A DNA stretch of 64,000 nt from Shinella zoogloeoides (GCF_020883495.1 NZ_CP086611.1:124001-188000), one strand, 5' to 3'; shown: positions 34,813-45,935, numbered from the stretch's first letter. A program made the numbers and translations. Notes: generated by a model from the letters alone, not told the origin.

Positions 34813-36250
34813 CGCGCGGCTCGTCCTTGTCGGGCGCGAGGGATCGCGCCGCGTCGTGACGGCGGTGAGCCGGCCGGCGGAAGCGGCGGGGCTGCGCGTC
34901 GGCATGCCGCTTACCAAGGCCCATGCGCTGCTGCCCGATATCCTGACCATGCCGGCCGATCCCGCCGCCGATGCGGCCGCGCTGGAGCGCCTCGCGCTCT
35001 GGGCCTTGCAGCACTATGCGCCCATCGTCGCGCCGGACCCGCCGGACGGCCTCGTCATCGATACGACGGGGGCCGACCACCTGCATGGCGGCGAGGCGCG
35101 CATGCTGGGCGGCCTCGTCAACCGCCTTGCCGCCTCCGGCATTTTCGCCCGCGCGGCCATTGCCGATACGCGGGGCGCGGCCTATGCCGCCGCGCGCTTC
35201 CTGGCCGATCCCGTCTGCGTCGTCCCGGGCGGCGGGGTGGCGGAGGCCGTCGCGCGCCTGCCGCTTATGGGGCTGCGCATTCCGCCGGAAACCGTGGCGG
35301 GCCTGCATGTGCTCGGCTTTGCCACGATCGGCGACGTGCTGGCTGTGCCGCGCGCGCCGCTCGTCCTGCGCTTCGGCGCGCTGCTCGGCCGCCGGCTCGA
35401 TCAGGTGCAGGGCACGGTCTTGGAGCCGGTCGATCCGCTGCGCGATCCGGAGCTTGCGACGGTCCGCAAGGTGTTCGGCGAGCCGATCGGCGCGCCTGAG
35501 ACCATCGCCCGCTACACAGCCGGCCTCGTGCGCGATCTTTGCCGAACCCTGGAACGGCGCGGCCTCGGCGCCCGCCGCCTCGACCTGCTCTTCCACCGCA
35601 TCGACAATTCCCTGCAGGCGATCCGCGTCGGCACGGCGCGGGCGGTGCGCGATGAGAAGCGGCTGACCCGGCTCATCTGCGACCGGATCGAGACGATCGA
35701 TCCGGGTTTCGGCATCGAGATCATGGAACTGACAGCGACGCTTGCCGAACCGCTCGCCCTGCAACAGGCCGTCACGTCGCTGGTCGAGGAGGAGACGGCG
35801 GATATTGCCGGCCTTGTCGATGTCATCGCCAACCGCATCGGCGCGCGCCGGCTCTATCGCATCGCGCCGGTGGAGAGCGACGTGCCGGAGCGCTCCGTGC
35901 GCCGCATCGCGCCGCTCGCCCCGGATGACGGCGCGACATGGCAGGGCCGCTGGCCGCGCCCCGCGCGCCTGCTTGCGCGGCCGGAGCCGGTCGAGGTCAT
36001 GGCGCTGCTGCCCGATCATCCGCCCGCCTTCTTCACCTGGCGCGGCGTGCGCCGGCGGGTGAAATGCGCGGACGGCCCGGAGCGCATCTTCGGCGAATGG
36101 TGGAAGCGCGACGCCGAGCTTGCCGCCGTGCGCGATTATTTCCAGGTGGAGGACATGGAGGGCGAGCGCTTCTGGCTGTTCCGCTCGGCAGATGAGGAAC
36201 AGGCGTCCAGCGGGATCGGCCGCTGGTTCCTGCACGGGGTCTTCGCATGA
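34727..36250 (+). CDS. imuB: ImuB, catalytically inactive Y-family polymerase homologue
   Basis: A 507-residue Y-family protein acting as the hub that links DnaE2 and the beta clamp. The catalytic acids are missing: the first motif reads [13 protein letters not shown] instead of a Asp-containing one, and [14 protein letters not shown] lacks the usual Asp-Glu pair. This is characteristic of ImuB. The start [12 protein letters not shown] at 34727 lies within imuA. The stop overlaps dnaE2 (ATGA). Induction is expected from the LexA box. Confidence 0.93.
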   Translation: MPRVVSLFLPGWPIDRLRRAMGASAPPPDARLVLVGREGSRRVVTAVSRPAEAAGLRVGMPLTKAHALLPDILTMPADPAADAAALERLALWALQHYAPIVAPDPPDGLVIDTTGADHLHGGEARMLGGLVNRLAASGIFARAAIADTRGAAYAAARFLADPVCVVPGGGVAEAVARLPLMGLRIPPETVAGLHVLGFATIGDVLAVPRAPLVLRFGALLGRRLDQVQGTVLEPVDPLRDPELATVRKVFGEPIGAPETIARYTAGLVRDLCRTLERRGLGARRLDLLFHRIDNSLQAIRVGTARAVRDEKRLTRLICDRIETIDPGFGIEIMELTATLAEPLALQQAVTSLVEEETADIAGLVDVIANRIGARRLYRIAPVESDVPERSVRRIAPLAPDDGATWQGRWPRPARLLARPEPVEVMALLPDHPPAFFTWRGVRRRVKCADGPERIFGEWWKRDAELAAVRDYFQVEDMEGERFWLFRSADEEQASSGIGRWFLHGVFA

Positions 36251-39200
36251 AACCCTATTATGCCGAACTTCAGGTCACGTCGCACTTCTCGTTCCTGCGC
36301 GGGGCGAGCAGCGCGGCGGAACTTTTCGCGCAGGCAAGCGCGCTCGGCATCGATGCCCTCGCCGTGGCGGACCGCAACAGCCTCGCGGGTGTCGTGCAGG
36401 CCCACAAGGCGGCGAAGGAACTGCCGCCGGATATGCCGCAAGTCCGCCTCCTCGTCGGCTGCCGGCTCGATCTTGCCGACGGTATGTCGCTGCTGGTCTA
36501 TCCCACCGACCGGGAGGCTTATGCCCGCCTCTGCCGCCTGCTGACCATCGGCAAGAAGAAGGCCGGCAAGGGCAAGTGCCATCTCGACTGGGCCGATGTC
36601 GTGCAATGGAACGAGGGCCTTCTTGCCGTGCTGGTGCCGGAGGAGGCTGACGAGGAGACGGCCTTGCGGCTGCGCCGCCTGCGCGAAACCTTCGGAGATC
36701 GCTGCTACCTAGCCCTCACGCTGCGCCGCCGCCCGAATGACCAGCTCCGCCTCTTTTCGCTCTCCAACCTTGCCGCGCAACATCGCGTGCCCACCGTCGT
36801 CACCAATGACGTGCTCTATCACGAGCCTGCCCGGCGCATGCTGCAGGATATCGTCACCTGCATCCGCCACAGCGTCGCCATCGACAATGCCGGCTTCCTG
36901 CGCGAGCGCCACGCCGACCGCTACCTGAAGCCGCCGGAGGAAATGCATCGCCTCTTTTCCCGCTACCCGGAAGCGCTGGCCCGCACGCGGGAGATTGCTG
37001 GGCGCTGCCGGTTCTCGCTGGATGAGCTGCAATACCAGTACCCGGACGAGAAGGAATATGCCCATCTCACGCCGCAGGAGGCGCTGGAAAAATATACCTG
37101 GGAGGGAGCGGCCGCGTGTTACCCCGGGGGCATTCCGGACAAGGTTCGCGGCAAGCTCAATCATGAACTGACGCTCATCGCACGCATGCGCTACGCGCCG
37201 TATTTCCTCACGGTCCGTTCCATCGTGGAACATGCCCGCTCCATCGAGATCCTGTGCCAGGGGCGTGGCTCGGCGGCCAACAGCGCGGTCTGCTACGTGC
37301 TTGGCATCACCGCCATCGACCCGATGGTGAACGGCCTTCTCTTCGAGCGCTTCGTCTCCGAACAGCGCGGCGAGCCGCCCGATATCGACGTGGATTTCGA
37401 GCATGAGCGCCGGGAGGAGGTGATCCAGTGGATCTACAACACCTATGGCACGGACCGATCCGCGCTCTGCGCCACCGTCATCCGCTATCGCGCGCGGGCG
37501 GCGATGCGCGATGTCGGGCGGGCGCTGGGCTTGCCGGAAGATGTCCTGAAGTCCCTGTCCTCGCAGGTCTGGGGCTGGTCGAACGATCTGCCGCAAAGCC
37601 ATGCCGTCGGCGCCGGCCTCAATGTGGACGATCGCCGCATAAAACTGCTGTTCGAGCTTGCCCGCCAGTTGATCGACAGGCCCCGGCACCTCTCGCAGCA
37701 TCCGGGCGGCTTCGTGCTGACGCGCGACCGGCTGGACGATCTCGTGCCCATCGAGCCGGCGGCCATGGACGGACGGCAGGTAATCGAATGGGACAAGGAC
37801 GATATCGAATATCTGAAATTCATGAAGGTCGACGTTCTGGCGCTCGGCATGCTCACCTGCATGCGCCGCGCCTTCGATTTCCTGAAGACGCACAAGGGAA
37901 AGGACTATGGTCTCAAAACCATCCCTGCAGGAGATGAGGCGACCTACGAAATGATCTCGAAGGCCGACACAATCGGCACCTTCCAGATCGAGAGCCGGGC
38001 GCAGATGTCCATGCTGCCGCGTCTTCGGCCGAATAAATTCTATGATATCGTCATTCAGGTGGCCATCGTTCGGCCGGGGCCGATCCAGGGGGACATGGTG
38101 CATCCCTATCTGCGGCGGCGGCAGGGGTTGGAAAAGGAAGACTATCCCAAACCCGAATTGCGAAACGTGCTGGAAAGAACTCTAGGCGTCCCGCTCTTTC
38201 AGGAACAGGCGATGCAGGTGGCCATCGACTGCGCCGGCTTCACACCCGGCCGGGCGGACGAGCTTCGCCGCGCCATGGCGACCTTCAAACAAACGGGTGG
38301 GGTGGACAAGTTCCGGCAGGAACTGGTCGCCGGCATGGTCAAGAATGGATATGCGCAGGAATTCGCCGAGCGTATGTGTCGCCAGCTTGAAGGCTTCGGC
38401 TCCTATGGCTTCCCGGAAAGCCACGCCTACAGCTTCGCCATCATCGCCTATGCCTCGGCCTGGATGAAGTGCCATCACCCGGACGTTTTCTGTGCGGCGC
38501 TGCTCAATTCCCAGCCGATGGGGTTCTATGCGCCGGCGCAGATCGTGCGCGATGCGCGCGATCATGGGGTGGAGGTGCGGCCGGTCTGCGTCAACCAGAG
38601 CCGGTGGGACTGTACGCTGGAGCCGACGGAGGAGACGGGGCGGCTTGCGGTCCGGCTGGGGCTGCGGCTGGTGAAGGGGCTGAGCAACAAGGAAGCGGGC
38701 GCGCTGGTCGCCAACCGGGAGGAAGACCCTTTCGCCTCGGTCGACGATGTCTGGCGCCGTGCGGATATTCCGGCCGATACGCTCGTGCGGCTGGCGGAGG
38801 CGGATGCCTTCCTGCCGTCGCTCGGCCTTTCCCGCCGCGAGGCGCTGTGGGCGATCCGGGGGCTTCGGGACGAGCCTTTGCCGCTCTTTTCGGCTGCTGC
38901 CGCACGGGAGGCGGCGGTGGTGCCGGAACTCAGCGAGCCGGCGGTGGCGCTGCGCCCCATGGCGGCGGGCGGCGAGGTGGTGGAGGATTACGGCCATGTC
39001 GGCCTGACGCTCAGGGCGCATCCGGTGAGCTTTCTGCGCGAAAGCCTTACGCGCCGGCGTTTCCTGACTTGCGCAGAGGCGACGCGGCTCAAGGACCGCC
39101 GGAAGGTCGAGACGGCCGGCATCGTGCTTGTGCGCCAGCAGCCGGGTTCGGCCAAGGGTGTCATCTTCGTGACCATCGAGGACGAGACGGGCATCGCCAA

Positions 39201-39435
39201 TCTCGTCGTCTGGCGCAAGGTCTTCCTCGCCTTCCGCCCCATCGTGATGGGTGCGCCGATGATCGGCGTCAAAGGTTATGTCCAGCGGGAGGGTGAGGTG
39301 GTGCATCTCGTCGTGCAACACCTCACCGATCTCTCGGCGGATTTTTCGACCATCGGCCGGCGCGGCGGCGTGGCGGGGCAGGAAGAGGCGGGCGCGGCCG
39401 AAGCGATCCGCGTCAAGTCCCGCGACTTTCACTGA
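36247..39435 (+). CDS. dnaE2: Error-prone DNA polymerase III alpha subunit DnaE2
   Basis: A 1062-residue C-family polymerase. A PHP domain occupies the N-terminus ([19 protein letters not shown]). The palm has the catalytic [15 protein letters not shown] near residue 378 and a third acid in [10 protein letters not shown]. Helix-hairpin-helix and OB-fold segments follow ([20 protein letters not shown]). The length and lack of extra C-terminal domains match DnaE2 rather than the replicative DnaE1. It does mutagenic translesion synthesis with ImuA and ImuB. Confidence 0.96.
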   Translation: MKPYYAELQVTSHFSFLRGASSAAELFAQASALGIDALAVADRNSLAGVVQAHKAAKELPPDMPQVRLLVGCRLDLADGMSLLVYPTDREAYARLCRLLTIGKKKAGKGKCHLDWADVVQWNEGLLAVLVPEEADEETALRLRRLRETFGDRCYLALTLRRRPNDQLRLFSLSNLAAQHRVPTVVTNDVLYHEPARRMLQDIVTCIRHSVAIDNAGFLRERHADRYLKPPEEMHRLFSRYPEALARTREIAGRCRFSLDELQYQYPDEKEYAHLTPQEALEKYTWEGAAACYPGGIPDKVRGKLNHELTLIARMRYAPYFLTVRSIVEHARSIEILCQGRGSAANSAVCYVLGITAIDPMVNGLLFERFVSEQRGEPPDIDVDFEHERREEVIQWIYNTYGTDRSALCATVIRYRARAAMRDVGRALGLPEDVLKSLSSQVWGWSNDLPQSHAVGAGLNVDDRRIKLLFELARQLIDRPRHLSQHPGGFVLTRDRLDDLVPIEPAAMDGRQVIEWDKDDIEYLKFMKVDVLALGMLTCMRRAFDFLKTHKGKDYGLKTIPAGDEATYEMISKADTIGTFQIESRAQMSMLPRLRPNKFYDIVIQVAIVRPGPIQGDMVHPYLRRRQGLEKEDYPKPELRNVLERTLGVPLFQEQAMQVAIDCAGFTPGRADELRRAMATFKQTGGVDKFRQELVAGMVKNGYAQEFAERMCRQLEGFGSYGFPESHAYSFAIIAYASAWMKCHHPDVFCAALLNSQPMGFYAPAQIVRDARDHGVEVRPVCVNQSRWDCTLEPTEETGRLAVRLGLRLVKGLSNKEAGALVANREEDPFASVDDVWRRADIPADTLVRLAEADAFLPSLGLSRREALWAIRGLRDEPLPLFSAAAAREAAVVPELSEPAVALRPMAAGGEVVEDYGHVGLTLRAHPVSFLRESLTRRRFLTCAEATRLKDRRKVETAGIVLVRQQPGSAKGVIFVTIEDETGIANLVVWRKVFLAFRPIVMGAPMIGVKGYVQREGEVVHLVVQHLTDLSADFSTIGRRGGVAGQEEAGAAEAIRVKSRDFH

Positions 39436-39479
39436 ACATTTCCAGCAGGATTGCGCAGTGGGACATGCGCCACTCCGCG

Positions 39480-41477
39480 TTACATGAAGTCGCGCGGAAT
39501 GGCCTCCTCGAAGGATTTCTCGAAGATCAGCGCTTCCCCCTCGAAGGCGCGTACATGGGCGGCGATCAGCCAGTCCGTCGCCGTGCAGGCGATGGTGGCC
39601 GTCGAGACGGTGCGCACGAACCAGCCGGGGCGCTGCATGTCGCAGGTCCAGACGGCGGTGCCGGTCATGGATAGCGGATCGTCCGCGGCAATCGACCAGA
39701 CCTCGTCGCGCACCTGCCGCGTCGCAAGCCCCGTGTCGGGATGTTCGTAAAGGCCGGTATCCTCGTAGATCGAATAATCCGTCAGGCCGTTGGTCAGGTC
39801 CCGCTCGACCCCCCGGGCGGTCTCGGCCGGGGCAAGCTCGGTGTATTTCGGCAGGGGATCGGGGTTTTCCGGCTCCGGCAGGGCGATCACCCGATGCTCC
39901 CCTAGCTTCGGCAGGAAAAGGCCGAGCGAGGCGAGGTCCAGCGTCACGCCGGCATCCACCGGCGGCGGCAGCACCATCGGCCAGTAGGCGGTCGAGAGCG
40001 ACAGGCGGATGCGGTGGCCGGCGCGGAAGCGGTAGCCCATCGCGTCGAGCACGAGGCGGATGCGGGTCTTTTGACCCTTCGGCATGGCCTTCGGCTCGGC
40101 ATTGCCGTCGCGATGGGCAAGGTTGAGGACGCCGAAGGTGACGCGCGTTGCGGTGCCGTCCGGATGTATGTCGACGAGGCGGGCGCAGAGATTGGCGATC
40201 TCCGCCTCCGTGGAAACATCCAGTTCCAGCACCGGCTGGCCGAGGAAATCCTGCGCCTCGGTTAATGGCGGTGTCTCGATGACCAGCGAGCCGGCATCGT
40301 CGGGGCGCTGGTCGAGCGCCATTTCCGCATCCGGCTTCAGCGTGAACCATTCGCCGGCCATGATGCCGGTATCGAGCGGCGATTTCAGGAAACGGTCATG
40401 GCTCGCGCCGGCTGCAGGCGGGCTGGCAAGAAGCGCGCCATGCGGCGAGACATGGAAGGCCGCCATCTCGGGCGCTTTCCAGCGATCCATGGCGATCCAG
40501 AAGCCGGGATCGCTCTCGCGCCGCAGGGACGGGCGGGCGGCGTCTTGGATATAGGCGCGCACCTGCGGGGTCTCTTGCGCGCCGTTCTCCTCGCCGCGCA
40601 GCCAATGGTTCCACCAGGCAATGGCCTCGGCATGGAAATCCATGCGCGGCTTCGGCCAGGCGAAGTGGGGATATTTGTGGATCCACGGGCCGATCAGCGC
40701 CTTGGCCTTGTCCCCCAGTCCCTCGAGGGCCTTCAGCGGTGTGCTGCGATAGCCGTCCGCCCAGCCGGCGATGACGAGGGCGGGCACCGGGAAGCCGGCG
40801 AAATCCTCGCAGATCGAGCCGTGTTTCCAGAAGGCATCGCGGCGCTGGTGACGCAGCCATTCCTCAAGGAAGAAGGGTTCGTTCTCCAGCCGCTCCAGCC
40901 ACATGTCGCGCCAGCGGTCGCCGACGATGGCAGGGTCGGGCGAGCGGGACTGGTAGGCGAGCATGGTCGCGGCCCAGGAGAGCTGGGCGGAAAGGTGGGT
41001 GCCGCTCTTGTAGTGGATGTCGTCGTTGTAGCGGTCGACGGTGGAGGCAATGGAGATGACGGCCTTCAGGGCCGGGGGCTTGAGGGCCGCGACCTGCAGG
41101 CAGTTGAAGCCGCCCCAGGAAATGCCCATCATGCCGACCGACCCGTTCGACCATGGCTGGGCGGCGATCCAGCCGATGAGTTCGCAGGCATTCGCCAGTT
41201 CCAGCGGCGTGTATTCGCCGTCGATCACGCCATCGGATTCGCCCGAGCCGCGGATATCGACGCGCACGCCGGCAATGCCGGCGGCGGCGAAGACGGGATA
41301 GGTCGATTCATCGCGCAGGCTCGTTCCGTCGCGCTTGCGATAGGGCAGGAATTCGAGGACGGCGGGCACGGGGTCCCGCTCCGCACCCTCCGGCATCCAG
41401 ATGCGCGCGGCGAGCCGCGTGCCGTCGGCAAGCGTGATCCATTCGTTTTCAATGACGGTGAAGGCGCGGGATGTCAT
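39480..41477 (-). CDS. CocE/NonD-family serine hydrolase
   Basis: A 665-residue hydrolase of the X-Pro dipeptidyl-peptidase/CocE family. The nucleophile is Ser120 in VGMMGISWGGFN, and RVDIRGSGESDG is the conserved strand before it. The C-terminal X-Pro jelly-roll domain starts near YFTLKPDAE-like sequence (EWFTLKPDAEMALDQ). It cleaves ester or amide bonds of unknown substrates; no signal peptide is visible. It is a single gene, divergent from the dehydrogenase at 41624. Confidence 0.9.
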   Translation of the reverse strand: MTSRAFTVIENEWITLADGTRLAARIWMPEGAERDPVPAVLEFLPYRKRDGTSLRDESTYPVFAAAGIAGVRVDIRGSGESDGVIDGEYTPLELANACELIGWIAAQPWSNGSVGMMGISWGGFNCLQVAALKPPALKAVISIASTVDRYNDDIHYKSGTHLSAQLSWAATMLAYQSRSPDPAIVGDRWRDMWLERLENEPFFLEEWLRHQRRDAFWKHGSICEDFAGFPVPALVIAGWADGYRSTPLKALEGLGDKAKALIGPWIHKYPHFAWPKPRMDFHAEAIAWWNHWLRGEENGAQETPQVRAYIQDAARPSLRRESDPGFWIAMDRWKAPEMAAFHVSPHGALLASPPAAGASHDRFLKSPLDTGIMAGEWFTLKPDAEMALDQRPDDAGSLVIETPPLTEAQDFLGQPVLELDVSTEAEIANLCARLVDIHPDGTATRVTFGVLNLAHRDGNAEPKAMPKGQKTRIRLVLDAMGYRFRAGHRIRLSLSTAYWPMVLPPPVDAGVTLDLASLGLFLPKLGEHRVIALPEPENPDPLPKYTELAPAETARGVERDLTNGLTDYSIYEDTGLYEHPDTGLATRQVRDEVWSIAADDPLSMTGTAVWTCDMQRPGWFVRTVSTATIACTATDWLIAAHVRAFEGEALIFEKSFEEAIPRDFM

Positions 41478-41623
41478 GGGCGATCCTCTGTTGCCGCTCC
41501 TTTATGCCGCCCGGCCCGAGGGCGGGCAATGGGCGGTTTTGACCCGGCATGTCGCTTTTGCCGCCGGCTTGCCCGTCTTCCAAAACTCGCCTACGAAACG
41601 AGGAGCGGAGAGGGAGGGACGCC

Positions 41624-43060
41624 ATGCAGGATCGGGAAGAGACGGGACGGCTGGACGACCCACAGCGCGCCTACAGGGTCCTGATCGCCGATCTTGTCGG
41701 CCTGCGCTTCGATGCGGAGGGACGGCCCGATCCCGGCGAAGTCCGCGCGCATATCATAGCGCGGGGCGGAGTCTTCCACGAGGGCGGCTACCAGCGCGAG
41801 GATCTGCCGCCGGGCATTCATTTCTTCTACCAGCCGGATCTCAGCGCCGAGGCGCAGATCATCGCGCAGACCGCAGACGGCCGCTACGATGCGCTGATCG
41901 CGGCGGCGACCTTCGTTCCCAAGCAGGCTGTCTTTCCGCTCGGCGGCGTGCGCATCGGCGCGGGCACCGGCAATATGGGGGCCGCCTCCTGGGGCGGCGG
42001 TAACGGCGAGGGCGGGACCGCGCCGTTGATGAACACGCCCGGCATCAACAGTCGCGCGACGGCGCAGATGGCGATGAAGGCGCTGCTGAAGGTGACGCCG
42101 GACCTGCCGGTCGATCTGCTGCACGCCCGCGTCGTCGCCGGCGATTTCGATACGGGGCGCGATCTGCGGCTTTATCCGACCGCCAAGCTGGAAGGCCGGC
42201 GCATGGCCGTGCTCGGCTACGGCAATATCGGCCGCGAGGTCGCCAAACTCGCCCGCGCCTTCGGCATGGCGGTCGTCGTCCATGCCCGCCCGCACCATCG
42301 GCAATGGATCGAGGCGGAAGGGTTCGACTACGCGGAAACGCCGGAGGCGGCGGCGCGCGGAGCGGATGCACTCTCCGTCCATGTCGGCCTCGGCCGGCTC
42401 GACGAGGAGACGCGCCGCTATGCCAATGCCGGCCTCGTCGGCGAGGCGGTGCTGGCGGCGATGAAACCCGGCGCGGTCATGATCAATTACGACCGGGGCG
42501 AGGTGGTGGATGCGGCAGCGCTCGACCGCGCGCTCGCCTCGGGGCAGATACGCCATGCGGCCATCGATGCCGATCTCTTCAAGAGCGCTTCGAGCGGCAC
42601 GCTCAGCGGCCCGATGCTGCCCTATCTGAAGCTAGCCGAACACCATCCCGGCAGGCTGGAGCTTCTGCCCCATGCGGCGGCGGATACGGATCATCCCTCC
42701 CGCGTCGTCGGCGCCTGCCAGGCGGTGGATCAGATTATCGACGTCATTCGCCATCGCCGTGTCGTCAACCTGAAGGGCAGCCTGCCGGAAGGCTATGTCG
42801 ATGCGGGCGCGAAGGCGCCGCAGGGCATCGGCCGGGTCACCGCGGCGACGCTCGCGGCGGCGGCGATCGATCCCCACTTTGCCGAATTGCACGGCGTCTC
42901 GCGCGAGATCACCGATACGCTGGAGGCCATCGTGGAGGCGGTCGCGGAGGGCATGACGCACCAGCCGGCCAAGGGCGACGTCGCCGCGCTCACGCATCTC
43001 CTGCTGCGCCAGCGCCGCCTGCTGGAGGCGCTGGGACTGGACGGGCCGGCGGAGACCTGA
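41624..43060 (+). CDS. D-isomer-specific 2-hydroxyacid dehydrogenase (phosphoglycerate dehydrogenase-like), atypical
   Basis: A 478-residue member of the SerA-like family. NTPGINSRATAQMAM resembles SerA, the NAD motif is VLGYGNIGREVAKL (GxGxxG), the catalytic Arg is in NYDRGEVVDAAAL and the His in LLPHAAADTDHPSR. The usual DVF-xx-EP segment with the catalytic Glu is replaced by IDADLFKSASSGTL, so the Glu appears absent. A ~90-residue C-terminal tail lacks a clear ACT domain. The start at 41624 follows GGGAGG. The substrate is uncertain. Confidence 0.85.
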   Translation: MQDREETGRLDDPQRAYRVLIADLVGLRFDAEGRPDPGEVRAHIIARGGVFHEGGYQREDLPPGIHFFYQPDLSAEAQIIAQTADGRYDALIAAATFVPKQAVFPLGGVRIGAGTGNMGAASWGGGNGEGGTAPLMNTPGINSRATAQMAMKALLKVTPDLPVDLLHARVVAGDFDTGRDLRLYPTAKLEGRRMAVLGYGNIGREVAKLARAFGMAVVVHARPHHRQWIEAEGFDYAETPEAAARGADALSVHVGLGRLDEETRRYANAGLVGEAVLAAMKPGAVMINYDRGEVVDAAALDRALASGQIRHAAIDADLFKSASSGTLSGPMLPYLKLAEHHPGRLELLPHAAADTDHPSRVVGACQAVDQIIDVIRHRRVVNLKGSLPEGYVDAGAKAPQGIGRVTAATLAAAAIDPHFAELHGVSREITDTLEAIVEAVAEGMTHQPAKGDVAALTHLLLRQRRLLEALGLDGPAET

Positions 43061-43074
43061 GCGGAGGGCTCAGG
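43056..43074. terminator. Hairpin between convergent genes, containing both stops
   Basis: CCTGAGC, loop GGAGG, GCTCAGG. The dehydrogenase stop and the peptidase stop each fall in an arm. There is no T-run. The design is the same as at 9044-9060. Confidence 0.45.
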
Positions 43075-44194
43075 CCAGACGCCCATATTGCCGCATGACG
43101 GACAAGAGGTCGTCGTGCCGGATGGCGTCGACGCGCAGCCGGTCGTGCGGGGTGCCGCCGGCGTCCTCGGCCGCCAGCATGGCGTTCACCACCGCCTCTT
43201 CCACGCTGTCCACCGCCGCCAGATAGGCGGCGTCGAGGTGCTCGTCGTTGAGGATTTCGAGGGACAGCATTTCCGGCGCGCGGTGCGCCATCGGCTGCGG
43301 ATTGGCGGTGGAGAAGGCGAGGAAGATATCGCCGGAATTGTTGCCGCCCGGCGTGCCGCCCCGGCCGATGCCGATGGCGGCGCGGCGGGCGAGGCGCTTC
43401 AACTGGTGCGGGGCGAGCGGCAGATCGGTGGCGATGACGACGATGATCGAGCCGCGTTCCCTGAGCTGGCTTTGCGGGGTGTTGTCCTGAAGGTGTTTTC
43501 CCACGGGCACGCCGCAGACCGTCAGCCAGTCGCGCTGGCCGTGGTTGGCCTGCACCAGCGTGCCGATCGTATAGTCCTTGCCGGCATAGGTGACGATGCG
43601 CGACGCGGTGCCGGTGCCGCCCTTGAAGCCATAGGTGATCATGCCGGTGCCGCCGCCGCAATTGCCCTCCTGGACGGGGCCGGCGGAAAGGTTTTCCAGC
43701 GCCGCGCGCGCGTCCGCTTCCGTCACCGGCATGCCGTTGATGTCGCTCAGCGCCCCGTCATAGGTCTCGGCGATGACGGGCATCAGCCAGAGGAAATCGC
43801 CGATCTCGTAGGTCGAGGAATAGCGTTCCAGCATCCAGCGGATCGTCGCATGGTGGGTGATGCCGACGCCGTGGGTGTTGGTGATCATGACCGGGCCGAG
43901 GAAGGTACCGCCGTCCTCGATCCAGTGCGTGCCGGTCATTTCGCCATTGCCGTTGAAACGATGCACGCCGGCATAGACGGGCACGGGCGTTTCGCTGTCG
44001 CTGTGCGGCAGGATGGCGGTGACGCCGGTGCGCACCGGAAGCTTGCGGCCGGGGCGCGGGGTCTCCTCCCGGATCGTCTGGAAGCCGACGGCGATGCCCT
44101 CGACATCGGTGATGGCGTTGAGGGGGCCGGTGCGGCCGGTGAAGGGCAGGCCGAGGTCGCGGGCGCGGGGTTTTGTCTTTTTGTGCATGGTCAT
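43070..44194 (-). CDS. P1-family (DmpA-like) aminopeptidase
   Basis: A 374-residue self-processing N-terminal nucleophile peptidase of family S58. The cleavage/nucleophile site GGNNSGDIFLAF places the catalytic serine at residue 287. Other family marks are LNAITDVEGIAVG and GNCGGGTGMITYGFKGG. Members release N-terminal D- or L-amino acids or hydrolyse beta-peptides and amides. The start at 44194 overlaps the permease stop, so it is translationally coupled to importer system 3 and probably processes an imported amide. Confidence 0.92.
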   Translation of the reverse strand: MTMHKKTKPRARDLGLPFTGRTGPLNAITDVEGIAVGFQTIREETPRPGRKLPVRTGVTAILPHSDSETPVPVYAGVHRFNGNGEMTGTHWIEDGGTFLGPVMITNTHGVGITHHATIRWMLERYSSTYEIGDFLWLMPVIAETYDGALSDINGMPVTEADARAALENLSAGPVQEGNCGGGTGMITYGFKGGTGTASRIVTYAGKDYTIGTLVQANHGQRDWLTVCGVPVGKHLQDNTPQSQLRERGSIIVVIATDLPLAPHQLKRLARRAAIGIGRGGTPGGNNSGDIFLAFSTANPQPMAHRAPEMLSLEILNDEHLDAAYLAAVDSVEEAVVNAMLAAEDAGGTPHDRLRVDAIRHDDLLSVMRQYGRLA

Positions 44195-45021
44195 TTCTGC
44201 CGGGAGCGAAGGTAGAGGCCGAGGGAGGCGATGACGAAGGAGAAGGTCAGCATCATCACGGCGATGGCGTTGATCTCCGGTTTGATGCCGCGCCGGAGCA
44301 TGGCGAAGATGAACATCGGCAGCGTCGTGACGTCGACGCCGGCGATGAAATAGGTGATGACGAGATCGTCCATCGAGATGATGAAGGCGAGCAGCGCGCC
44401 GCCGAGAATGCCCGGCAGGAGCTGCGGGAAGACCACCTTGCGGAAGGTCGTCCATTCGTTCGCCCCGAGATCGGCCGAGGCATGCTCCAGCGTGCGGTCC
44501 ATGCCGGCGAGCCGGGCGGTGACGACGATGAAGACATAGGAGGTCAGGAAGGTGCATTGGCCGATGATGATCGTGCCGATGCCGAGATGGATACCGGCAT
44601 TGACGAAGAAGATCAGCAAGGCGATGCCGAGCACGATATCCGGCATCAGCATCGGCATGAACATGACGACACGGTAGAAGCGCCGGCCGAAGAAATCGAA
44701 GCGGTAGAGCGCGATCGCCATGGCCGTGCCGAGCACGGTGGCGATGGCGGTGGTGGAGGCGGCGATCCGCAGGCTGTTCCACACGGCCTCGACGAGCTGG
44801 TCGGTGGATTCCAGATAGAGCGCGTTTTCCGAAATCTTCGTCTTGAAGCCGAGGACCTGGGCGTACCAGTCGGTGGTAAAGCCCGTCCAGGTCATCATGT
44901 TGACCGGGTTCGCGTTGAACGAATAGACCGCGATCAGCGCCAGTGGAATGTAGATGAAGGCGAAGAACAGCGCGGTATAGGCAAGGAGGCTGCCGCGGGC
45001 GAGGGTGGCGAAAATCTTCAT
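44191..45021 (-). CDS. ABC importer permease, PotC-like (system 3)
   Basis: A 276-residue permease with about six helices. The loop EHASADLGANEWTTFRKVVF and FIISMDDLVITYFIAGVDV are typical of PotC. GAGGAG precedes the ATG at 45021. It is followed without a gap by the P1 peptidase. Confidence 0.94.
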   Translation of the reverse strand: MKIFATLARGSLLAYTALFFAFIYIPLALIAVYSFNANPVNMMTWTGFTTDWYAQVLGFKTKISENALYLESTDQLVEAVWNSLRIAASTTAIATVLGTAMAIALYRFDFFGRRFYRVVMFMPMLMPDIVLGIALLIFFVNAGIHLGIGTIIIGQCTFLTSYVFIVVTARLAGMDRTLEHASADLGANEWTTFRKVVFPQLLPGILGGALLAFIISMDDLVITYFIAGVDVTTLPMFIFAMLRRGIKPEINAIAVMMLTFSFVIASLGLYLRSRQK

Positions 45022-45031
45022 CGCTCTCTCC

Positions 45032-45934
45032 TCAGCGCCCGGTCGCGGCATCGAGGCCGCGACGGCTGGAAACGACCACATAGACGAAGAGCAGCACCAG
45101 CATCACGCTCATCACCATCATCGCGAGCGCCGAGCCGAAGGGCCAGTTGCGCGCGGCGAGGAATTGCTGCTCGATGAGGTTGCCGAGCATCATCACCTTG
45201 GCGCCGCCAAGGATGGTCGGCACGATGAAGTTGCCGAGCGCGGGGATGAAGACGATGACCGCGCCGCCGGCAATGCCGGGCGCCGTCAGTGGCAGGATGA
45301 TGCGCCAGAAGGTGCGGATCGGTCCCGCGCCGAGATCGAGCGAGGCGCGCACCAGCGTCCAGTCGAGCTTTTCGACGCTGGCATAGACCGGCATGAACAT
45401 GAAGGGAATGAAGACATAGACCATGCCGAGGATGATCGCGCCTTCGGTATAGATGAGCTCCAGCGGCTGGGCGACGAGGCCGGTGTTCAGCAGCACGTCG
45501 TTGGCAAGCCCGGTCGGGCGCAGGATCAGCACCCAGACGAAGAGCCGCACGATGAGGCTGGCGAAGAAGGGCAGCGTGATGAGGAAGAGGCAGAAGTTCT
45601 TCCAGCGGTCCGACAGGCGGCTGATGCAGAAGGCCGCCGGGTAGCAGACGAGGAGCGTGGCGATGACGGTGAGCGCCGCGATCCTCAGCGAGCGCAGGAA
45701 GATCGCGATATAGACCGGGTCGAAATCCTCGAACATCGGATCGGCAAAGCCGAGGATGCGGCCGTAATTATGCGGATACCACGTCCACTCCACCCCGCCG
45801 TAAAGGCCGGGGGCGAGGAAGCTCGTGACGATCATGATGGAGAGCGGGCCGAGGAAGAAGACCGCGAGGAACAGCGAGACCGGCCCGAGCAGGACGGCAA
45901 GCTGGGCGCGGCGGCGAAGGGCGATCGACGACAT
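45032..45934 (-). CDS. ABC importer permease, PotB-like (system 3)
   Basis: A 300-residue permease. FIPFMFMPVYASVEKLDWTL and the loop RASLDLGAGPIRTFWRIILP are characteristic of PotB, as is IPALGNFIVPTILGGAKVMM. Its start lies 1 base after the ATPase stop, so they are coupled. It forms the channel with the PotC-like subunit. Confidence 0.94.
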   Translation of the reverse strand: MSSIALRRRAQLAVLLGPVSLFLAVFFLGPLSIMIVTSFLAPGLYGGVEWTWYPHNYGRILGFADPMFEDFDPVYIAIFLRSLRIAALTVIATLLVCYPAAFCISRLSDRWKNFCLFLITLPFFASLIVRLFVWVLILRPTGLANDVLLNTGLVAQPLELIYTEGAIILGMVYVFIPFMFMPVYASVEKLDWTLVRASLDLGAGPIRTFWRIILPLTAPGIAGGAVIVFIPALGNFIVPTILGGAKVMMLGNLIEQQFLAARNWPFGSALAMMVMSVMLVLLFVYVVVSSRRGLDAATGR

Positions 45935-45935
45935 G

